A DNA stretch of 64,000 nt. Origin: Datnioides undecimradiatus (taxonomy: Eukaryota; Chordata; Actinopteri; Lobotiformes; Datnioididae). The notes under the pieces were generated by a model. The model did not search any database and was not told the DNA's origin. It saw only the letters and a list, made by a program, of their open reading frames with translations. Where the stretch lies: contig WARS01000046.1 of the NCBI GenBank assembly GCA_008933995.1, positions 3,892,026 through 3,956,025 on the forward strand. Reading direction: 5' to 3'. Below, in pieces: positions 1-16,059 of this stretch. The translations under genes were made by a program, and so were the position numbers. The stretch's first letter is position 1. Each line of letters starts with the position of its first letter.

Positions 1-1771
1 GCATACTTAGTCTGGCACATAACACGCAGATCAGTTTACTCAGCAAAAAAAGAACACAATACGGAAAAAACCCTGGATTAAATGAGACGACAGAGGAACA
101 CACGGAGGCACCGCGATAAACATCAGTGCCCGGTTACACAAAGAATTTTAATTGAAAATATGTGACCAGAAATTACATCTTGTACATGCTGCTGGGTACT
201 TGTCCACGTCATCCTTATGTTGCTGTCACAAAATTAGTTTGAAGAGCGTGTTTTTGAGAAAAAGTATTTCTGGAATAGAGTTGGACCAAAGATACTTAGA
301 CACTGTACGTAAATTACATGATTTATCCACATGATTCATCCACCAAAAAGAATTCAATTTTTCTTTTTTTCAACTGTATAATGTGTCACTCAGCACAAAC
401 CTTGGTCACGAACCTATTCTATACCCAACTTTAAGAGCTCCAAAAGACAATAATTGTTTACATATTTGTATTGTTTAAGGACTTTTTGTGGAGTTTGAGG
501 AATAATTTTGTTTGGTTTTGTGTTTCAACTAGTTGCTCTCTGAAATTCAAGAAAAATTTAGTCATGAAATATGGCTAAATGTTTATATAAAATCTGGTTA
601 TATAAACTTTCATTGAGGATACGCACACAGGCATGAACCCATGACATGAGGAGATGTGTGGGTGCTTTGCAACTCACAGTGCACACACGGACACTCACAA
701 AGGCCGCAGTGTGTGTGGTCTCTGACAATGGCTTTTTACTGTAGACATGAGTGCCCATCAAAGTCCTGGCCAAGCCGTCTGTCTGGGCTCTTTGCCACAT
801 TGTAAAGCTATCATATGTCATGTGATGCATGAGACTAACGCTGGCACCTAGCTTAATGACCAGATGCAATTAAATCAAGTAATTGATCTTATTAAGGTGT
901 TACATGAACCCTTAACTGCGCTGCCTGCTGCTCCTGATCCTCCTCTGCGCTGAACAAAATGTTATCTGTTGTTTACCTTATGATTGTTTTGTATTTCTAG
1001 TGCAAAGCTGACAATCTTTAAAAAATGACAAAAGGGAATTTGACTATTTTTTTTTTTCTCAAAAGAGAGGGGAAGTCAAAGTTTTAATCTCCATAACAAG
1101 CACAATGTCCATTCCTGATGAAGGGACCTTGTAGCCTTGGCTGCCTCTCCCTCTGCCTTTTCCCTTTCAGCACATAATGTTAACATGCAGACAAATTCAA
1201 GCCATGCTCCAACTATTACTGAATGACCATCCAGTTTTAACCGTGTGTCGGGTCTCCTTGTCACCTTGGTGAGGTAACCACTGCCTCGGGCTGCCCATAT
1301 GGCGGGAGCAGACAGACAGGGAGCAGTGCATCAGCTCCACCTCCGCTAAATCTGCAGGTTCACCTCACCAGACCCGAGTCCCACAGTACCTGCAAATCTG
1401 TCTGTAGCATTTGTTTTAACCTACTTGAAAAACGGCATAGATGAGGTTTACTGAGGGCTGCCATATTTACCAGACAGATCATTTATTTTAAAAAAAGTAT
1501 TATTATGAATCTTGTTTGTGCATTACAGTCAGGAAAATCTGTGTCATTGCCTTCTTCTGTTTTACAGGATGTCTTACATGCAGCATGGTATTTCTTATGT
1601 GCCAAACAGTCTGAGACCTACAGGGGCCGAAACCAATATAATAAGGACACGGACATGTCACTTCAGTCAAGTTTATATTCCAGCCGGATATTCATTAGCA
1701 GCCCAAAAAGCCAGACTGTCCAACTGGTTCGCTAGATGATGAGAATTCAACAAAACAAAAGATAGTTGTGG

Positions 1772-1806
1772 CACACACACACACACACGCACACACACAC
1801 ACACAC
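1772..1806. repeat. CA dinucleotide microsatellite
   Basis: About 17 CA units with a single CG interruption near the middle. It lies inside the presumed kcnk3 intron. Confidence 0.95.
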
Positions 1807-4800
1807 CAGTTATTATTTGTGGTCACCGTTAGGCAAAAACCTTGTAGACAACCCTATGTGGGGCCATACATGCACGAAGGCTACAGTGTGGTACATTTCA
1901 CACAAACTGGCATCCTTTAAGACTAGAGCCCATCAGCTGACGGGTGACCGAGAACCCTGTAACCAAAGAGCAACTGGCAAGCTAGTGTAAATATCTATTT
2001 GGTGATGCCTTTTTGTTGCAGCACCAAAGATGGAGTTCAAAAGATCCCTGCTTCATATTTGGATCAGTGAAAACTGGGAGCTGCTGCCTCATTAGTGTTG
2101 TAAAAACAAGTACATAGGATTACTCAGAGGTTTTATCAAATTTAACTAAAATTGGATAGGGAGAAAAACATTCTGTAGGCATTTCTTCACAGCAAAAAGC
2201 CCTATTCTTAGTTTGCATCCATTAAGTAATCTGCAGTTTACAGGAACAGACATAGCGAACCAATGCTGGGCAGAGATGACTCGACTTTCTGTAGCCAAGA
2301 GGACATTCTTTGCTTTACTGTCAGGAATGAAAATCGTCACTGGACCAGCAATCACAAATAAGAGTGGTCTCTCACTGTTATGGTTGCCTCGTATGCAGCT
2401 GGACAATTCTACAAAACGTGGGATTACATTCCCCGTCATTCTTTGCATCGAGTGCCAAAGTTTTTTACATTTCTTGTTTTTACAATATAAAGCATTACAA
2501 TTATAATCATAATTATAATGAATTATAATCATAGTCAGGACTAGAGAGATTTGTGGTCATGCAAAATAAAGTATGTCTGAGGTAAGTTTCAGCAAATACA
2601 ATATGTAAAGTTGGGGAAAGATCGTTGTGATGGTTAATAAAAAGTAACATGTTAATTGCAGGTCTGTGATGCAGCGTGTCAGTCCCCAGCATTAAACATG
2701 AATGCATTACACGCTCGTTCACACCTTTTTTCAATGACACACATTGGGAAGATAGATAAAAAATGAATGAAGATATCATCTTTGTGTGTGTGTCTGTGTG
2801 ATAGTGTGTGACTGGTACCAGACGTACGATATTCAGACTTGTCTGACTGCAGAGGTATTGCAGTCAGACATAGTGCTACGTAAAGGTAATTACTGAAGCA
2901 AGCATTATAATAAAGATTTTGATTTTGTTGGTCGTAAATTGGTGGACCATCAAAACACCAATAAAGTTTATTACTCGACATCAGTTGTTTTCTGTCTCTT
3001 TAGCAGCCTGTCGGAGCAAGAGAGTGTGAGAGCATGCTAGGCCTCCTTGGCCAATCAAAACCCACGCCCCCATGGGTAAAAACATAAATGGACGTCTGTG
3101 ATGCTGCATTTTCCATTTTTCTATTTGTCAGGACTGTTTCTGCACTGGACACCCACTTTTCAACCTGCTACTTATCAAAGGCACACAACTTCCCTAATGG
3201 GCGCCAAAGGTTGGCATTGGACGTAAATGGTCCCAACAAAATATTAACTTCCCTTCTCCTGCTTATAAAACAAGACAATCACCACACTACTTGGTGAATT
3301 CAGAGGAAGACATGGCAGCCAGTGCCATTATTAGCATTATCAACACAGCTGGTATGCGTGAAATGCATGTTTGACCAGTCAAATTGCGTCAGTACCCATT
3401 ATTGTAAATTGCCATGAACAATAAATACTCTGGCACTGTTTTCCACCATCACACATCCAGCATGTGGCTGGGGCGCAGACACATCGTCACTGACAGCTGT
3501 GATATTAGGATTATTCCAGAGAAAATAGGTTAGCAGCCTGTTGTTTTAGCCCAAGGTTGTCACGGGGTGTTTTGTTTTTTTTTAGTATGGATATTAAATG
3601 TGTACTCATAAGCTCGCACTCAGATCCTCGCAGCCCTCGGGGGTAAACACAACTCACCTATCACTGTTATTGTTATTATCATTAGGCCCCAGTGTGTGAC
3701 AGTCCACTTCATCCAGGTTGGCTTGTTGAGAGATTAAGCAGATGCTGGAAACAAATTGGAAAACAAATTCCCCTGGGAGACAGTATATATGCCAGGCGAG
3801 CTACAGTCGCTTGGCACTGTCGGACCGAATCATTCCAGCGCTCTGGGCCGGTCAGAGTAGCGTAAAACTAATACAACACCCGGGTTACCAAAGCACTGAA
3901 CACAATTCCCCTCTCCGGAGGAGTCGGACAGGGTTGGAGCCGTCAGCGGCCAGTGAGTTGTGAGAAAATCACTCGAGCTTGTTATGATAAGGACGGCGAT
4001 GAGAGCGCTCTGTTTTGTCTGTGAACCATAAACATACAGTATTAGCTTCTCACCTCCCACCTCAGTGTTTAGACACTTTCCACACGGCTGAGGAGCCTGC
4101 CATGCTCGATGTGGAAAGATTGCTTGCTTTTTTGGCACATGCATGCTCTGAGGCAGAGAGGCTACTGAGGCTCCACCATCTCTGGGTGCTGGTGAGACAG
4201 CTCAGTGCTGTGGGCATATAATCAACAGTCAGCTGGCTGGTATAAACCCCCACCACCCACCCTCGCTCCTGTCTGAGAGAAATGTGTGTGAGAGCCGCGT
4301 TTCATGACATTGTGTGCTCCTCAGGGAGAGTTTCTCTGCTGTGGTCGTGTGACTAGCTGCGTATCTGCTTTTTATAGCAGCAGAGGCTAGATGTAATTTT
4401 GGTTTTCGTGCCCTGCAATGCAGCCTACATCGAGCTTCAACTAATAATTTGTGTTTTAAAAAAAGATGTTTTTGCTTGGATATTTAAGGACGGATGCTGT
4501 TTGTCAGGTGATAGTGTTTCAGACATTGGTTTGCTGTTGCTTTATGTGACTTTGGCGCACTGAGCTGTTTGCGTGTGTCGCGCTGCGGGATTGTATCACC
4601 ACTGTGGCTCTGCACAGTAGCTCTAATGCTTATCGAGGGGTTGAAAAGAGTTCAAACACAGCAAAGTATACAAGCAGGCACAGATGCGCATCACACTTAT
4701 ATCAATGCACGCATAATGAGACAGTTTGTGGCTCAGAGTGGGCTATAGCATTGTGTCTCTTAAGCATCATTTAGGGAAATGTCTAGAAGCTTTTTTTTTC

Positions 4801-7800
4801 AGTGCCTTCTCCCACGTTTCTGCATAATTTGCAAAACACAATGCACACAATCTCCTTTCAGCCAGTTCACATAAAGTGGCTTGCTATGCTCTGGTGATTA
4901 TGAACTGCAGCAGCGTGGACAACAAATGCATTTAATTTCTGGGAGGCTGGTAGACATATTGTCGAATTGCAGGCAGTGTCACAAGATTTCACTGACACAG
5001 ATGAATTCATCCGGAGCCTCGAACCCGACCAAAGTAGCCTATTTTTGTTTGTTTGTTTTTGGATTTTAATGTTAGATGTGATAATATATGGTTAAAATAA
5101 GACCTCAGCAACATGTCCTGAAAACTTCCCTGTTTGAAAAGATTAAAAAATGAAAGATTTGGTCACACTGAACATAAAAAGTCAGATGTTTGTGTTGTTT
5201 TGCTTTACGTATCGTACAATGTTTGAAAAGGAGATGGTTCATTTTAAGGGGTTTGTCCGCAGGCTGCATCAGTAATGGATCTCTGGATATGTTTTGCCGT
5301 TGAAGCCTTACTGATGAGTGTGATGGTGAAGGGCGATAGCAACCACTTTGCACAATGAATCCACAGTTTTTGTTTAAGTTTTATCATTCATCTTAAAAGC
5401 CACCAACTTCAGACATTTAATCTCTCTTGTGGCTCTGCAGCCTTTATGCTAATCTGACACCATTCATGTCAGATGGAAATGTTACTATAACCAGATCGGA
5501 GAGATCGCTGTCGTGACTTTGACGTTAAAATTACCAGTGCGCTTATTCAGACATGTTAAACTGCCATCAGATTAATGTATGAAAGAGATTTTATTATAGG
5601 AAAGGGGAGGTCAATGAATAGGACGACGTCTAACAAACGTCCAAACGGTGTAAAAAGTTGCTTCAGAACTATTTTTACCTGCCAAATCAACTCAAAAGTA
5701 TTCCCAAACCTTCCACTGTCTGTAGAAAAGGTTTATATAAATCTTGGAGTTTCCTTAAAAGGCCTTTTCTCTATGAGGCATACTGCACTGCGAAAACAAA
5801 GAACCACAATAGCCTCAGCCTTATAACCAGCATTGTTCCTGGAATCAGGTCCCAACTGAACTGTCTGTACACTGAACAAGTTTCCAATACCTTTCCTTTT
5901 CAGGTCAAGAGAGGAGAAACACAGTGACACAACCTTATTCAAGAGACAGCCCCATGACACTTTCAGTCTACTCTGCACGGAGCAGCACGTTACATATCTC
6001 ATTTTCCTTCGTGTCTCAGTCAGTCAGTAGGCGCTGAAGTGTTATGTTAGAGAACAGTGAAAAAGACTGAGCTCACAAGTTGTACACACAAACATAAACT
6101 GTGGAAATACTCAAAATACTCAGTCCCAGCATGCAACACTGTCCAACATTATGGGTCCTAAGTTCAAATGACAAAGAACAATGAAAAGAACAAAACCAGC
6201 CATTGTCTCTGCGGTCAAGGCTTGTTATCCAAACACTATTTAAAACACATATGACCTTCAGTTCCATCTAATTCTGTGTTTCAGTAACTTTCTACATGTG
6301 CGTTGCGGTTTATTTGGAATTAATCCCACAGACGCCATTACGCTGCTGTAAATATTCACTAGAGCACCAAATGTGTGTTAATCCGCTGCTAAAAATAGTC
6401 CCAGATAAAAGCACTATCTACTCCACTTTGAGTCATAAATGCTAAAAAAAAAAAAAAACCCTACAATGCCCGGCTGCTTTATGAGATTGTTAAGCTTTTT
6501 CAGACACTGAAACTACACGTTTGCAGCTCATTTTTAAGTTGAGCGGTAACCAGATGCAACAGATGAACATGTTGTTGGTTTCGCTGTTTTCGTGGGATGT
6601 GTAGACACCATGAAAATTATAGAATAATGCCAGAATTGTGTTTAATTATTCAAAGACTGTCTCGTATCAACTGCGCCAGTATATTTCCTTTGCACAGTTA
6701 CGGTGTTGATGGAGTTGTAACACATATTTAGTGTCTGGAGCACCGGGACACATCTCAGTTATTTCACTCAAATTTCCACTGGAAGGATTAGGACATTAAT
6801 CGAGCAGCTGTGTCCAGCCCTCGCTAAAAGCTCTGGGTTGTAGGGAGCCGCATAATTCAATATTCCAGGACGTGAGATTACAGGCATTCCTCCATTCAGA
6901 GAAAAAAAAAAAACTGAGAAAAGAGTTCTCATTTCTAATCAAATAAACCTCACGCGAGTCAGTTTGCCAGAGCACAGCTGAGTCTTTACACGTCCTGCAG
7001 TGTCTATTTATACTCTGGAAGGGAATCAGTAGGAAACTTCAAGTGAAAGAGATTCAGATCTCACTACTGTGTACTATTTTATTTGGTTAAACTCCAGTCA
7101 GCCCCCACTGGATTATAAAGTCTAATAAATACAAAGTCATGTTTTGTTTAGTGAGTCAGGCAAGCACTCAACTTTCCATTGAGCCGGCGGAGCATAAAGC
7201 AGACGTACAATAGGTAAACATTCGCCGGCCATGTGAACAGAGTAGCAGCGACAGCACTGAGAGTCACTTTTATCAACTTTCTCAGACATTACTCCTTCAG
7301 ATCCAGAACCGCAACAAGCTCTCTCAGCCAATAATAGCTGTGGATGTTTCTCTCTGTACACTCAGTCTGTACCTACAGCTCAGCACTATTGTGGCCGCTG
7401 ACGCTAAAAACATGAAAATAATTGTTAACATGTTTTTAATTGGAGAGACTGAAAGTGTCTAGTGTGTGCTAAAAATTACATGCAAAATCCATTAAACACG
7501 TTTTGTTTTGTTTTTGTCTCATTATTTAGAAAACTGGTGAGTTATGGTGTGTTTTATTCTCCCTGGTGGCTCTGTAATATTTCCCCTTTTCAATAACTAC
7601 ATTAATTAAGAAACAGAAAACCTATTAAAATCCACTCTATTGGAGCACTGCAGTCTTCACTACAGCTTGATGCTCATTCAGGTTCAGACATCTAAAATAT
7701 ATTCAAATAAAAAATGTATTATTCCTCAGCTGAAGTGCTCATATCCCTTAGAAATGACATAAAAACCCTAAAATGTGCTCAAATCAGCATAAGAGCACCC

Positions 7801-9589
7801 TGAGCTAAGTTCAAATGCACCTCTGCACCAAAAAAACTACTGCCTGAGACTGTGTGACGAGTAACACCACAACCCAACACACGAGAACTCTTTGTTATTG
7901 TCTCTTCACTGAGAATAATTCTCAGTTGTTCCTCATGCACCACTCTATTATACAGTACATATGTGACATGCATGTTTTCTACCCAGCAGTTATTGTAAAC
8001 CAATGTGTGTGTTATGTATACATTTCCATGCCCATGGAGACATTATTTTCTTTTAACTGATATCTTAATTACAACAAGACTGAGCTCGCGAGGCAGTTTA
8101 TTCAGTGTGAGAAAGAACACCATCTCTAGGAAGAAGCATTAGGTTGCTGGCTGCTCAACAGGAAGTACAAATTCATTTATGTTTCTGGGTTGTTACTAAG
8201 GATCAGTCTACTTGCTGGAGTAGTAAACTTGGTTTCATAACATAGGACCGACATTTCTTTCCAGGTATTAGTAATAAACTGTGTGCTTCCATGGAAACTG
8301 ACATAACATAGACAAAAAGTTGTTTTTTTTATTATTTTGTGAGCAAATTGTTCCACAATATGAATCATCTTTAATTTCTTGAGGGTGTGCTTTAACTCAT
8401 TACTGTCACATCAGCTGTGCTTCCAGGACTCGGCGATCCTGACTGTATCACTGTTGTGACAATAATGCCACAAAAACCCATGTGTTTTGTTGCTTAAATG
8501 AGGGGTTGTGAGTTGACTTAACATCACTTTGTAGAGTCACGAGCCAAAAGCCTGAATGACTTATCATCACAACTGCACCTCTTACCCTTCATGATCCCGT
8601 GTGTATGTGCAGTGTTGTGTGTGGTCACATTTGTTGTCATTACAGTGCATTTATCCAGGCCTGCCAACATGGCAACTTGCTCAGAGCTATTTTAAATTAC
8701 TTCTGAAGAGCCACAGAACAATCTACAGAGATGCTTTTATGTGGTGATATTTTGCTTTCAACGTTTTTGTGGATACCTCCCTCCCTGACCTCTTCTCCGC
8801 TGTGTCTTATTCAGCAGCACACTTAGCTGTCTTTGTTTTGAAGTCAGTGATCTCCCTGTAACCTTAGTCACACAGAGCTGGGCAAATCAAACAAAGACAG
8901 CTTAGTCATCCTTTCAGCTCTTTAGGTTTTCAGTGACAGCCTTGTGGCAGCCCTGACTCAAAGACTTTGAGTCCAATGCTAATTAGCGTATTGCTAACAT
9001 GCACAGATATGTCACGCACAGTCAGTCCTGGGACCTTTGGGACCTTAAAACCTGTAAAGTCTGTTGTTTAATTTCAGAAACACACTGGCATCAATTACAA
9101 CAAAGCCTCCCTTATTTCTTTGTGAGAAATGTATTTTTTGCTCTATGCTTCATTACATCTCAGTAGCTCTGTATGATATGTGAAGAAGGCAGCATCTTGC
9201 TGCAGAGCACAACACTGGGTTATGCAAGGTAATTTACTCTGGTTTTGAGGGCCTTTTATGCAAGCACCAGGGAGAGGCACAGTTACCTTATCTCCCAAAT
9301 CACCTAAAACACAGCAGCAGCTCTACAGCATGGCCAGGATCAATTCACCCTCAATTAAATTAAACTGTAAATTGAAACTTCTTTGGTTGGTTGTAAACCA
9401 TTTATGCTCACATGATTAATTAAAGATGGGCTGTGAGAAGAATTTTCACAATTTTTCTCCAGATTTTGAGGAACACAAAGGTTTGAGGCAGTAACACAGT
9501 TCAAATGAACATAGCAAACTCAGGCTAAGGTCCTTATCATGGAGCACCACAACAAAACACACACAGAGAACTTAAGAAAAGAGGAGTCT

Positions 9590-10140
9590 GAAAAGAAGAG
9601 TCTGCGAGCGGCTCTGTGAGGCTGTAATTATCCACAGTGGTGCTTTGAGCTAAACACCAGCGTGGCAGCAATGACAATGCTGACATGCTTATGCTTAGCA
9701 TAATGTCAACCATGCTAACTATTTTATTTAGGCCTTTTAGCATGTTAAGATTCGCTATATAGCATCAAATGTAAAAATGATAAGCTAATAGAAAGTCTTT
9801 AGTTTACAAATAAGTTAAAACATTCTACAAATGTAACTTTTGACCTGATAGATGAAAAGTTAAGATCACAACTATTATTGTAAATCATGCTGAGGGGGAC
9901 ACGAAAGTTTAACTTTCTGGAATTTCAATCTGAACCACAAATGTGAACTGCTCTTCATCATGCAGCACCGCAACAAACTGCACAGAGAAACAAGACCAGA
10001 GTCTTTCAATCTATCCCAAGAGGTACATGAATGTCTGCTGCAAACATCATGGAAATCCATCCAGTCATCAGCCTGAATCATAACCGTGAATCTCACTAAG
10101 TCAGAGGATCATCAAAGTCAGGAGGACCGATCATGAAAGT
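9590..10140 (+). repeat. Decayed dispersed repeat, GCTAACATG-rich family, copy A
   Basis: The segment opens with a block reading CTCTGTGAGGCTGTAAT and GTGCTTTGAGCTAAA, continues with repeated TTAGCATG/GCTAAC words, then has TTTTGACCTGATAGATGAAA, a CTGAGGGGGACACGAAAG block, and ends with ATGGAAATCCATCCAGTC. The same ordered words recur at 34080-34620 in the same orientation and at 49170-49640 in reverse. This marks a dispersed repeat that I also recognise as common in percomorph genomes. The copy is heavily mutated and has no coding capacity. Boundaries are approximate and the family name is unknown to me. Confidence 0.65.
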
Positions 10141-10734
10141 TTGTGCCCATCCATCGTCATGTTGTAGTACCTTACACATTATAGGCTTATTACCAACAAA
10201 GGTTTAAGGATGTTCCCTGTCCCTTTAACACTACAAATAATCCTTTGTTAATATATCATTAATCATTTAGTGCAATTCAATAGTCATGTGTTATATTTAT
10301 GCTGTGTGTTTATTTGTATAGTGTCCAGTGAGAAGTGCTGACGTATCCATCTCCCTCTGTCTGCTGATGATCGGTGCCCATGTGGAACAGCTGGTGAGAG
10401 TTATATTCTTTGTACGCTCAACCACTTATTGCACTAACCTCTTAAGCCGACTGAATAATAATGATGATACTAATGTAAGTAATTACCATTAATAATTCAG
10501 GATGTGCCCTCTAATTATGCAACGGCTGAAAATGGATTCATGCCTGGCACCAAATCTAAGCCTGTGTCAGCGAAGAAAGATAGAAAAATGATTAGATATT
10601 TTATTCATTGTTAGTCCACGTATAGAAACATTAGATTCAGTGACCCAGACAGGATTTGCTGAGCACGCCTGCTCTTTTTCAGCGACAGCCGGCCTCACAT
10701 TCATACACTAATGTGCCTCCATACTCGGTAGCTT

Positions 10735-10765
10735 CACCAGTACATCAACAACTGATGTACTGGTG
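10735..10765. repeat. Perfect 13-bp inverted repeat (hairpin)
   Basis: CACCAGTACATCA and its exact reverse complement are separated by the 5-nt loop ACAAC. No run of T follows and no gene is adjacent, so no function is assigned. Confidence 0.9.
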
Positions 10766-13700
10766 GTGACAGAGCAACTAAACCAGAGCTGGATGGGCTT
10801 CAGTTTTCTGTTCCAAGCCACTTTTAATGTGATGGAAGAGGGTTGCCTGCAAACCGGCCAGCAGAGTTTCCTCACCAGTCCAAGGCTTTAACACTGACTG
10901 GATGCTATCTTTTGGGATTATTCTGACTCGTACAGATTGCATGCCCTGAAAGCATTTGCATTCGCTGCCTCTCTCGACAACCAAGACCGTAATCTGTTCA
11001 CAGACTACAGATGATGATCGAAATGCTGAGCTCATGTCTACCGAACCAGCAAGAGGCAAACTGCCAAATGATCTTTGAACAAAAACTATTTAACAAGAGG
11101 TGATTCACAATAATAAAAATCAAACTCAAGCAGGTGATTTTGAAGGAATGTCTTTTTTGTAACTACAACCACATGGTGACGCTCCTTTCCACAAAAAAGA
11201 GTTTTGTTTATGAGCCTAAGATTAATGACTTCAGAGTTCAGATATTAGACAAAAGGCCAGACGTCAAAATGTATTAATTCCCCTCAACGGTAAAGCACTA
11301 GATTTTCTGGAGAGGCAAAAAGAACATTAGTTAGTGGTTAAAGAAACAAACATATTGTTTTACTTATTTCTGGTGATGTTTTGGTTTTGAGATTTCTGGA
11401 TAAATATAGTGAAGGTGAGTTTTAAAAAGATTAAAGATCGACATGCCTTTGAATTTCCTCATTAATCTGAATAAGTAACAGAACACAATATCTTGTAGGA
11501 ACATGCTGAACAACACAATCACAATCCCATTCATTCTGCTTGGCTACTGTCCAAGAGACACCACCAGAGGTAACTTAGATTTCTTTACTCTTGAATTAGG
11601 GCGCAGCGACCCTTTTGTAATACAATGAGTAAAACAACAAGCAATTTCTCTGCAATATGTGCATATGACAGCTGCGGATCAGATAAGATAAGCTTACAAG
11701 TGTTTCCCCGTTTGAATTAAATGTACGGTTAAGGAATGATAAAGGTATGTGAAGGTCATTAAAACTCCAGGTTAATGTTAGGCTATTAGCATGGTTAATT
11801 GCAGGTTTGCAGCACGACCTGAACTCCAAACAGATGTGTTACGCCCTCCAATCACCACCCTGACTGCTACTCCCTTTGCTTTCCACCTTACTGCAAAAAG
11901 GCCAAACTGCCTCCTGAATTGGCATTGAACAGTGCAATTGGACTTAGTCACGAGTAATCACGCAATATAAATGATTTTTTTGGGGATACTTGGCTGCAGC
12001 ACTCTCTATAGAAAATTCTTTGTACAATGTATGTTTTTCTTCAGTGATTCAATGATCTGTGTGCCACAAATTAAATTCCATTCCTCCTCTGGTCTGGGAC
12101 TGAGGACAAAAACCTGACCTTTCTTCATTGTGCATATGTGTGTGAGTTTGTGTGTGATTTGGGGGAGCTGACCCTTTAATGTAGCTCATATAAATATACC
12201 GTGATATCACACCGCGTGTGGCACAAAGACTTCTGTATGTCAACGTGTTCAAAAAAGAAAAACACACAACACAAGCCAGCCGCCCACAAAAGAGCAACAC
12301 ATGTCCTGGATTCACGTTCCTGCTGTTATCGGATGTCATACAGCACGTCAGATAACACACAGAGGATATGAGCCACGTCTTTTTTGTACAACAGTGTTTT
12401 CATGTTGCGTTTTTGTCCTCTACGCGCTCTCGTTGACCTTGAACTACAGCATGAGCGGTGAGACTTGCCTTCACGTACCCTGACATGTAAATGACGAGAC
12501 GTGCGCCTCTGGAGGTGGCTGACAAGTATCCCCACTGCCCTCCCACCACGCCTTAGACTCTTATCACCCAACACTGCACAGAGGAGCTCCCCCAATGTTC
12601 CTCCATCTTAAGAGTGATTTTTCACTCTAATCTCATTTTCCACCCTTGTGATGTTTCTCACTTCATCCTTTTCCCCTGCCGCTGGTGAGTAAATGGACAC
12701 CCAGCCCTCTGCCTCCCCTTTCCTCTGTGGAAAGCGATGACTGATTACTGATTGCAGCTTCTCCTCCCTTCTTCACTTATGTTAAATTATTAGTAGAGCA
12801 TGCTGGGGCCAGATCTTGTCATGTGTTTTCCACTGCAGGCTGTGCTGTATAGACATGTGAATTGAAGTGTATATTTATTCATAGCTTTCCAGGATGTTAT
12901 TTCTCCTCGAAGAATCAACAGGCTGCGTGTCACATACACTATGAATGTCAATATAGTCGGCTTCAGGCTGACTCATTGGCTCTTTTACGCTTTCTATAAA
13001 CTTGATTTTTCACACAGAGGCCACTGTTTTTACATCAGCTCCAGCACTCTGGTCCTTAGGGGGTGTCCTATGTTGGATTTGAATGTCCTGAGTCCTCATT
13101 TCTAAAATGACTTTAATTATAATTTCAAAGAATATGACAGGAAATGAGAAGTTCAAGTCTATTTTTGTACTTTGGTTGGTGACAAAGATAGGTTTAGCCT
13201 CTATTTAATCATCACACAAACTGAAATAAATCACAGCTTTAGCTCAGAGTTTGCTTCGTTTAACAAATAGATGGTTCATTGTCATACTGTAGCTCAGTAT
13301 GTGGACCTCACTGTAAAGCATGGCTGCATGATATTGTGTATACAGTACTGTATCTATAGTGTTAATGTTGTGTGCCAAGAGACCAATGGAACAGCAAGGG
13401 TCTGGTGTTGTCATTAATACTTAATGGCAGGCTGGGACGCCAATCACTGTGTTTGTAGCAGCCTCTGGGCTCACAATTACAGAATGCGGTTACAGACACC
13501 CGGGGTTGGGTCTGGTGTGCAATTAGTTGCCTGCATCTGATAGGGTTACAAGTCACAGGTCACCACTGACAACTGCCCCGGTCACTAAATACTGGAGGAA
13601 GGCTCAGATCGGAGATGGCGATAAGGGCGGCTTCTAAACAGATGAAAAGAGGATGTTAAAGAGAGACTGTGCTGCTTTTGGGAGAGCAAGTAACACATTC

Positions 13701-15371
13701 TTACTATTAGTAATGAGAATCTAGGAGCAATTAAACGCATCATTTCTCAAATCGACACTGCCACTGCAGCCTTACTTGGTCTCGTACGACCACAAGCTTA
13801 TTGTGGTTAATGTTAGCTATTGCCAGCACACTTGAGATAGATGTGACTGACATTAATGAGAGCAGTTCCTGACGTTTTGAACCAGGTGAGCGATTTATGC
13901 TCCTGCAATATTTCAACTTGTCCCAGATAAAGATGATGTCTTCAAAGCAAATGAGTTACACAATAATAAAAAGTGGATTCAAAGTGTTGTTGTCCTGTAA
14001 TAACCACTTCTGGCCACAGTGGCTGCTATTGTGCAAACTTTACATAGTGCTGCTTTAAAGTTACGGTCTTAAAAGTGACCAATTAGGAGAAAAGTAAACA
14101 TGTATCCTTAACTTTTTGGCTTGATTTTCCAATATTTAAAGTTAATATACTGTTAAGCTTGGAATTGTAGTTACAAACAGAGCGTTTTGCAAAGAGATGA
14201 GTAAACAAGCTGATGTTAAAGGCTGCGTAATAAAGTGAGTAAAGAGCTGGGGGCCTTGTGTTGTTGCAGGGCCATTTGGAGCAGGAATAATGAGTAAGAG
14301 CACAAGAGAAGAGGCAAATGAATGTCTCATAACTTAAGTTTCCTGGAGCATCTTCTCAAATGACAACCTTTAGTTATGAGCAGCAGAATTTCATATTTGG
14401 AGACAAGTTTGTCCTTAATCGTCCTTCACTTGGCTGCAGCAGATTTGACTTTGATGCAAATTAGATTTTTAAAAAAGCATAAAAGGCTTTTGATAACTTT
14501 TTTTTTCTGTGCTGTGTAAAACAATACATACATACAGTGTTTATTCTGCAGTAATGGAGTTTCAAGCTGCCACAGGCACCTCATGCTGGTATGAAAAACT
14601 TGTGTTAGTGATGTTCATATTATTCAGATTAGGTAAGGTTCTTCTGATTTATGGTAATACTTAACTTTCTTTTCTGTCACTATAATTATCACAAAATAAG
14701 GAAGTGAGAGAAGATGTTGAAAGACTTGATGTTTTCTTAAGTAAAAGGACCTTATTCTTAGAGTACATTAGACAGGGTATTCATGGTTTCACTTAATACT
14801 GATTTTATAAATAATATGACGTCTTATTTCCTCCATCTGTGGTATCAGTATAGCATATCATGTTATTTTATGTAACTATGTGCATGTTTTCTATGTATTC
14901 ATTACAATAGGCAATAATAAAACATTCTGCATCATGAGTACATTTAGTTTTAATCAATGTTAATTTCAATACTTATATAATTTTAATCCAGTTGCATTTT
15001 ACTTCATGAGTATTTTATATTTGATTATTGTTACTTTTACTCAAGTAGATATGATTTTGTCTTCATAATTGCATGTTTTTAATAGTTGCACTTTTCACCT
15101 GTTGTGCTAAACAGTCTGCGGTTAGCACTTAAATAAAGCAAAAAGAAGTATTCATTTTAAGAGTAACTCTTTTGTAGTATCTGCTATAATCTTGAGTGTT
15201 ATGCAAGAACTTATAGTTGTGTTCGTGTCGTTGGTTAGAGATGCATGCATGGTTAACTACAGGCTGCCGTTAATCACAGGGTTTACAGTCATGGATCTCG
15301 ACTCAGATTAAACAAAAACATGTGTTTAAACCAATATATCAACTTTCCCCCCCTCAGTAGAATAAAAGTTA

Positions 15372-15930
<559 letters not shown>

Positions 15931-16059
15931 CACATACATCTCAAAAAAGACTGTGTGTATCCCAGTTTGACCCTCATTTCAAAATACTGAGCGCTGTCTT
16001 CATTTTCATGTCATATTTGAGCTGCACTGGTGAAAGACATATTCACATAGTTTACTTTA

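Noticed and set aside
3040-3075. CCAAT box followed by a GC-box-like CCACGCCCCC as a promoter
   Set aside because: No gene follows in either direction. Isolated motifs of this kind occur by chance or in repeats.
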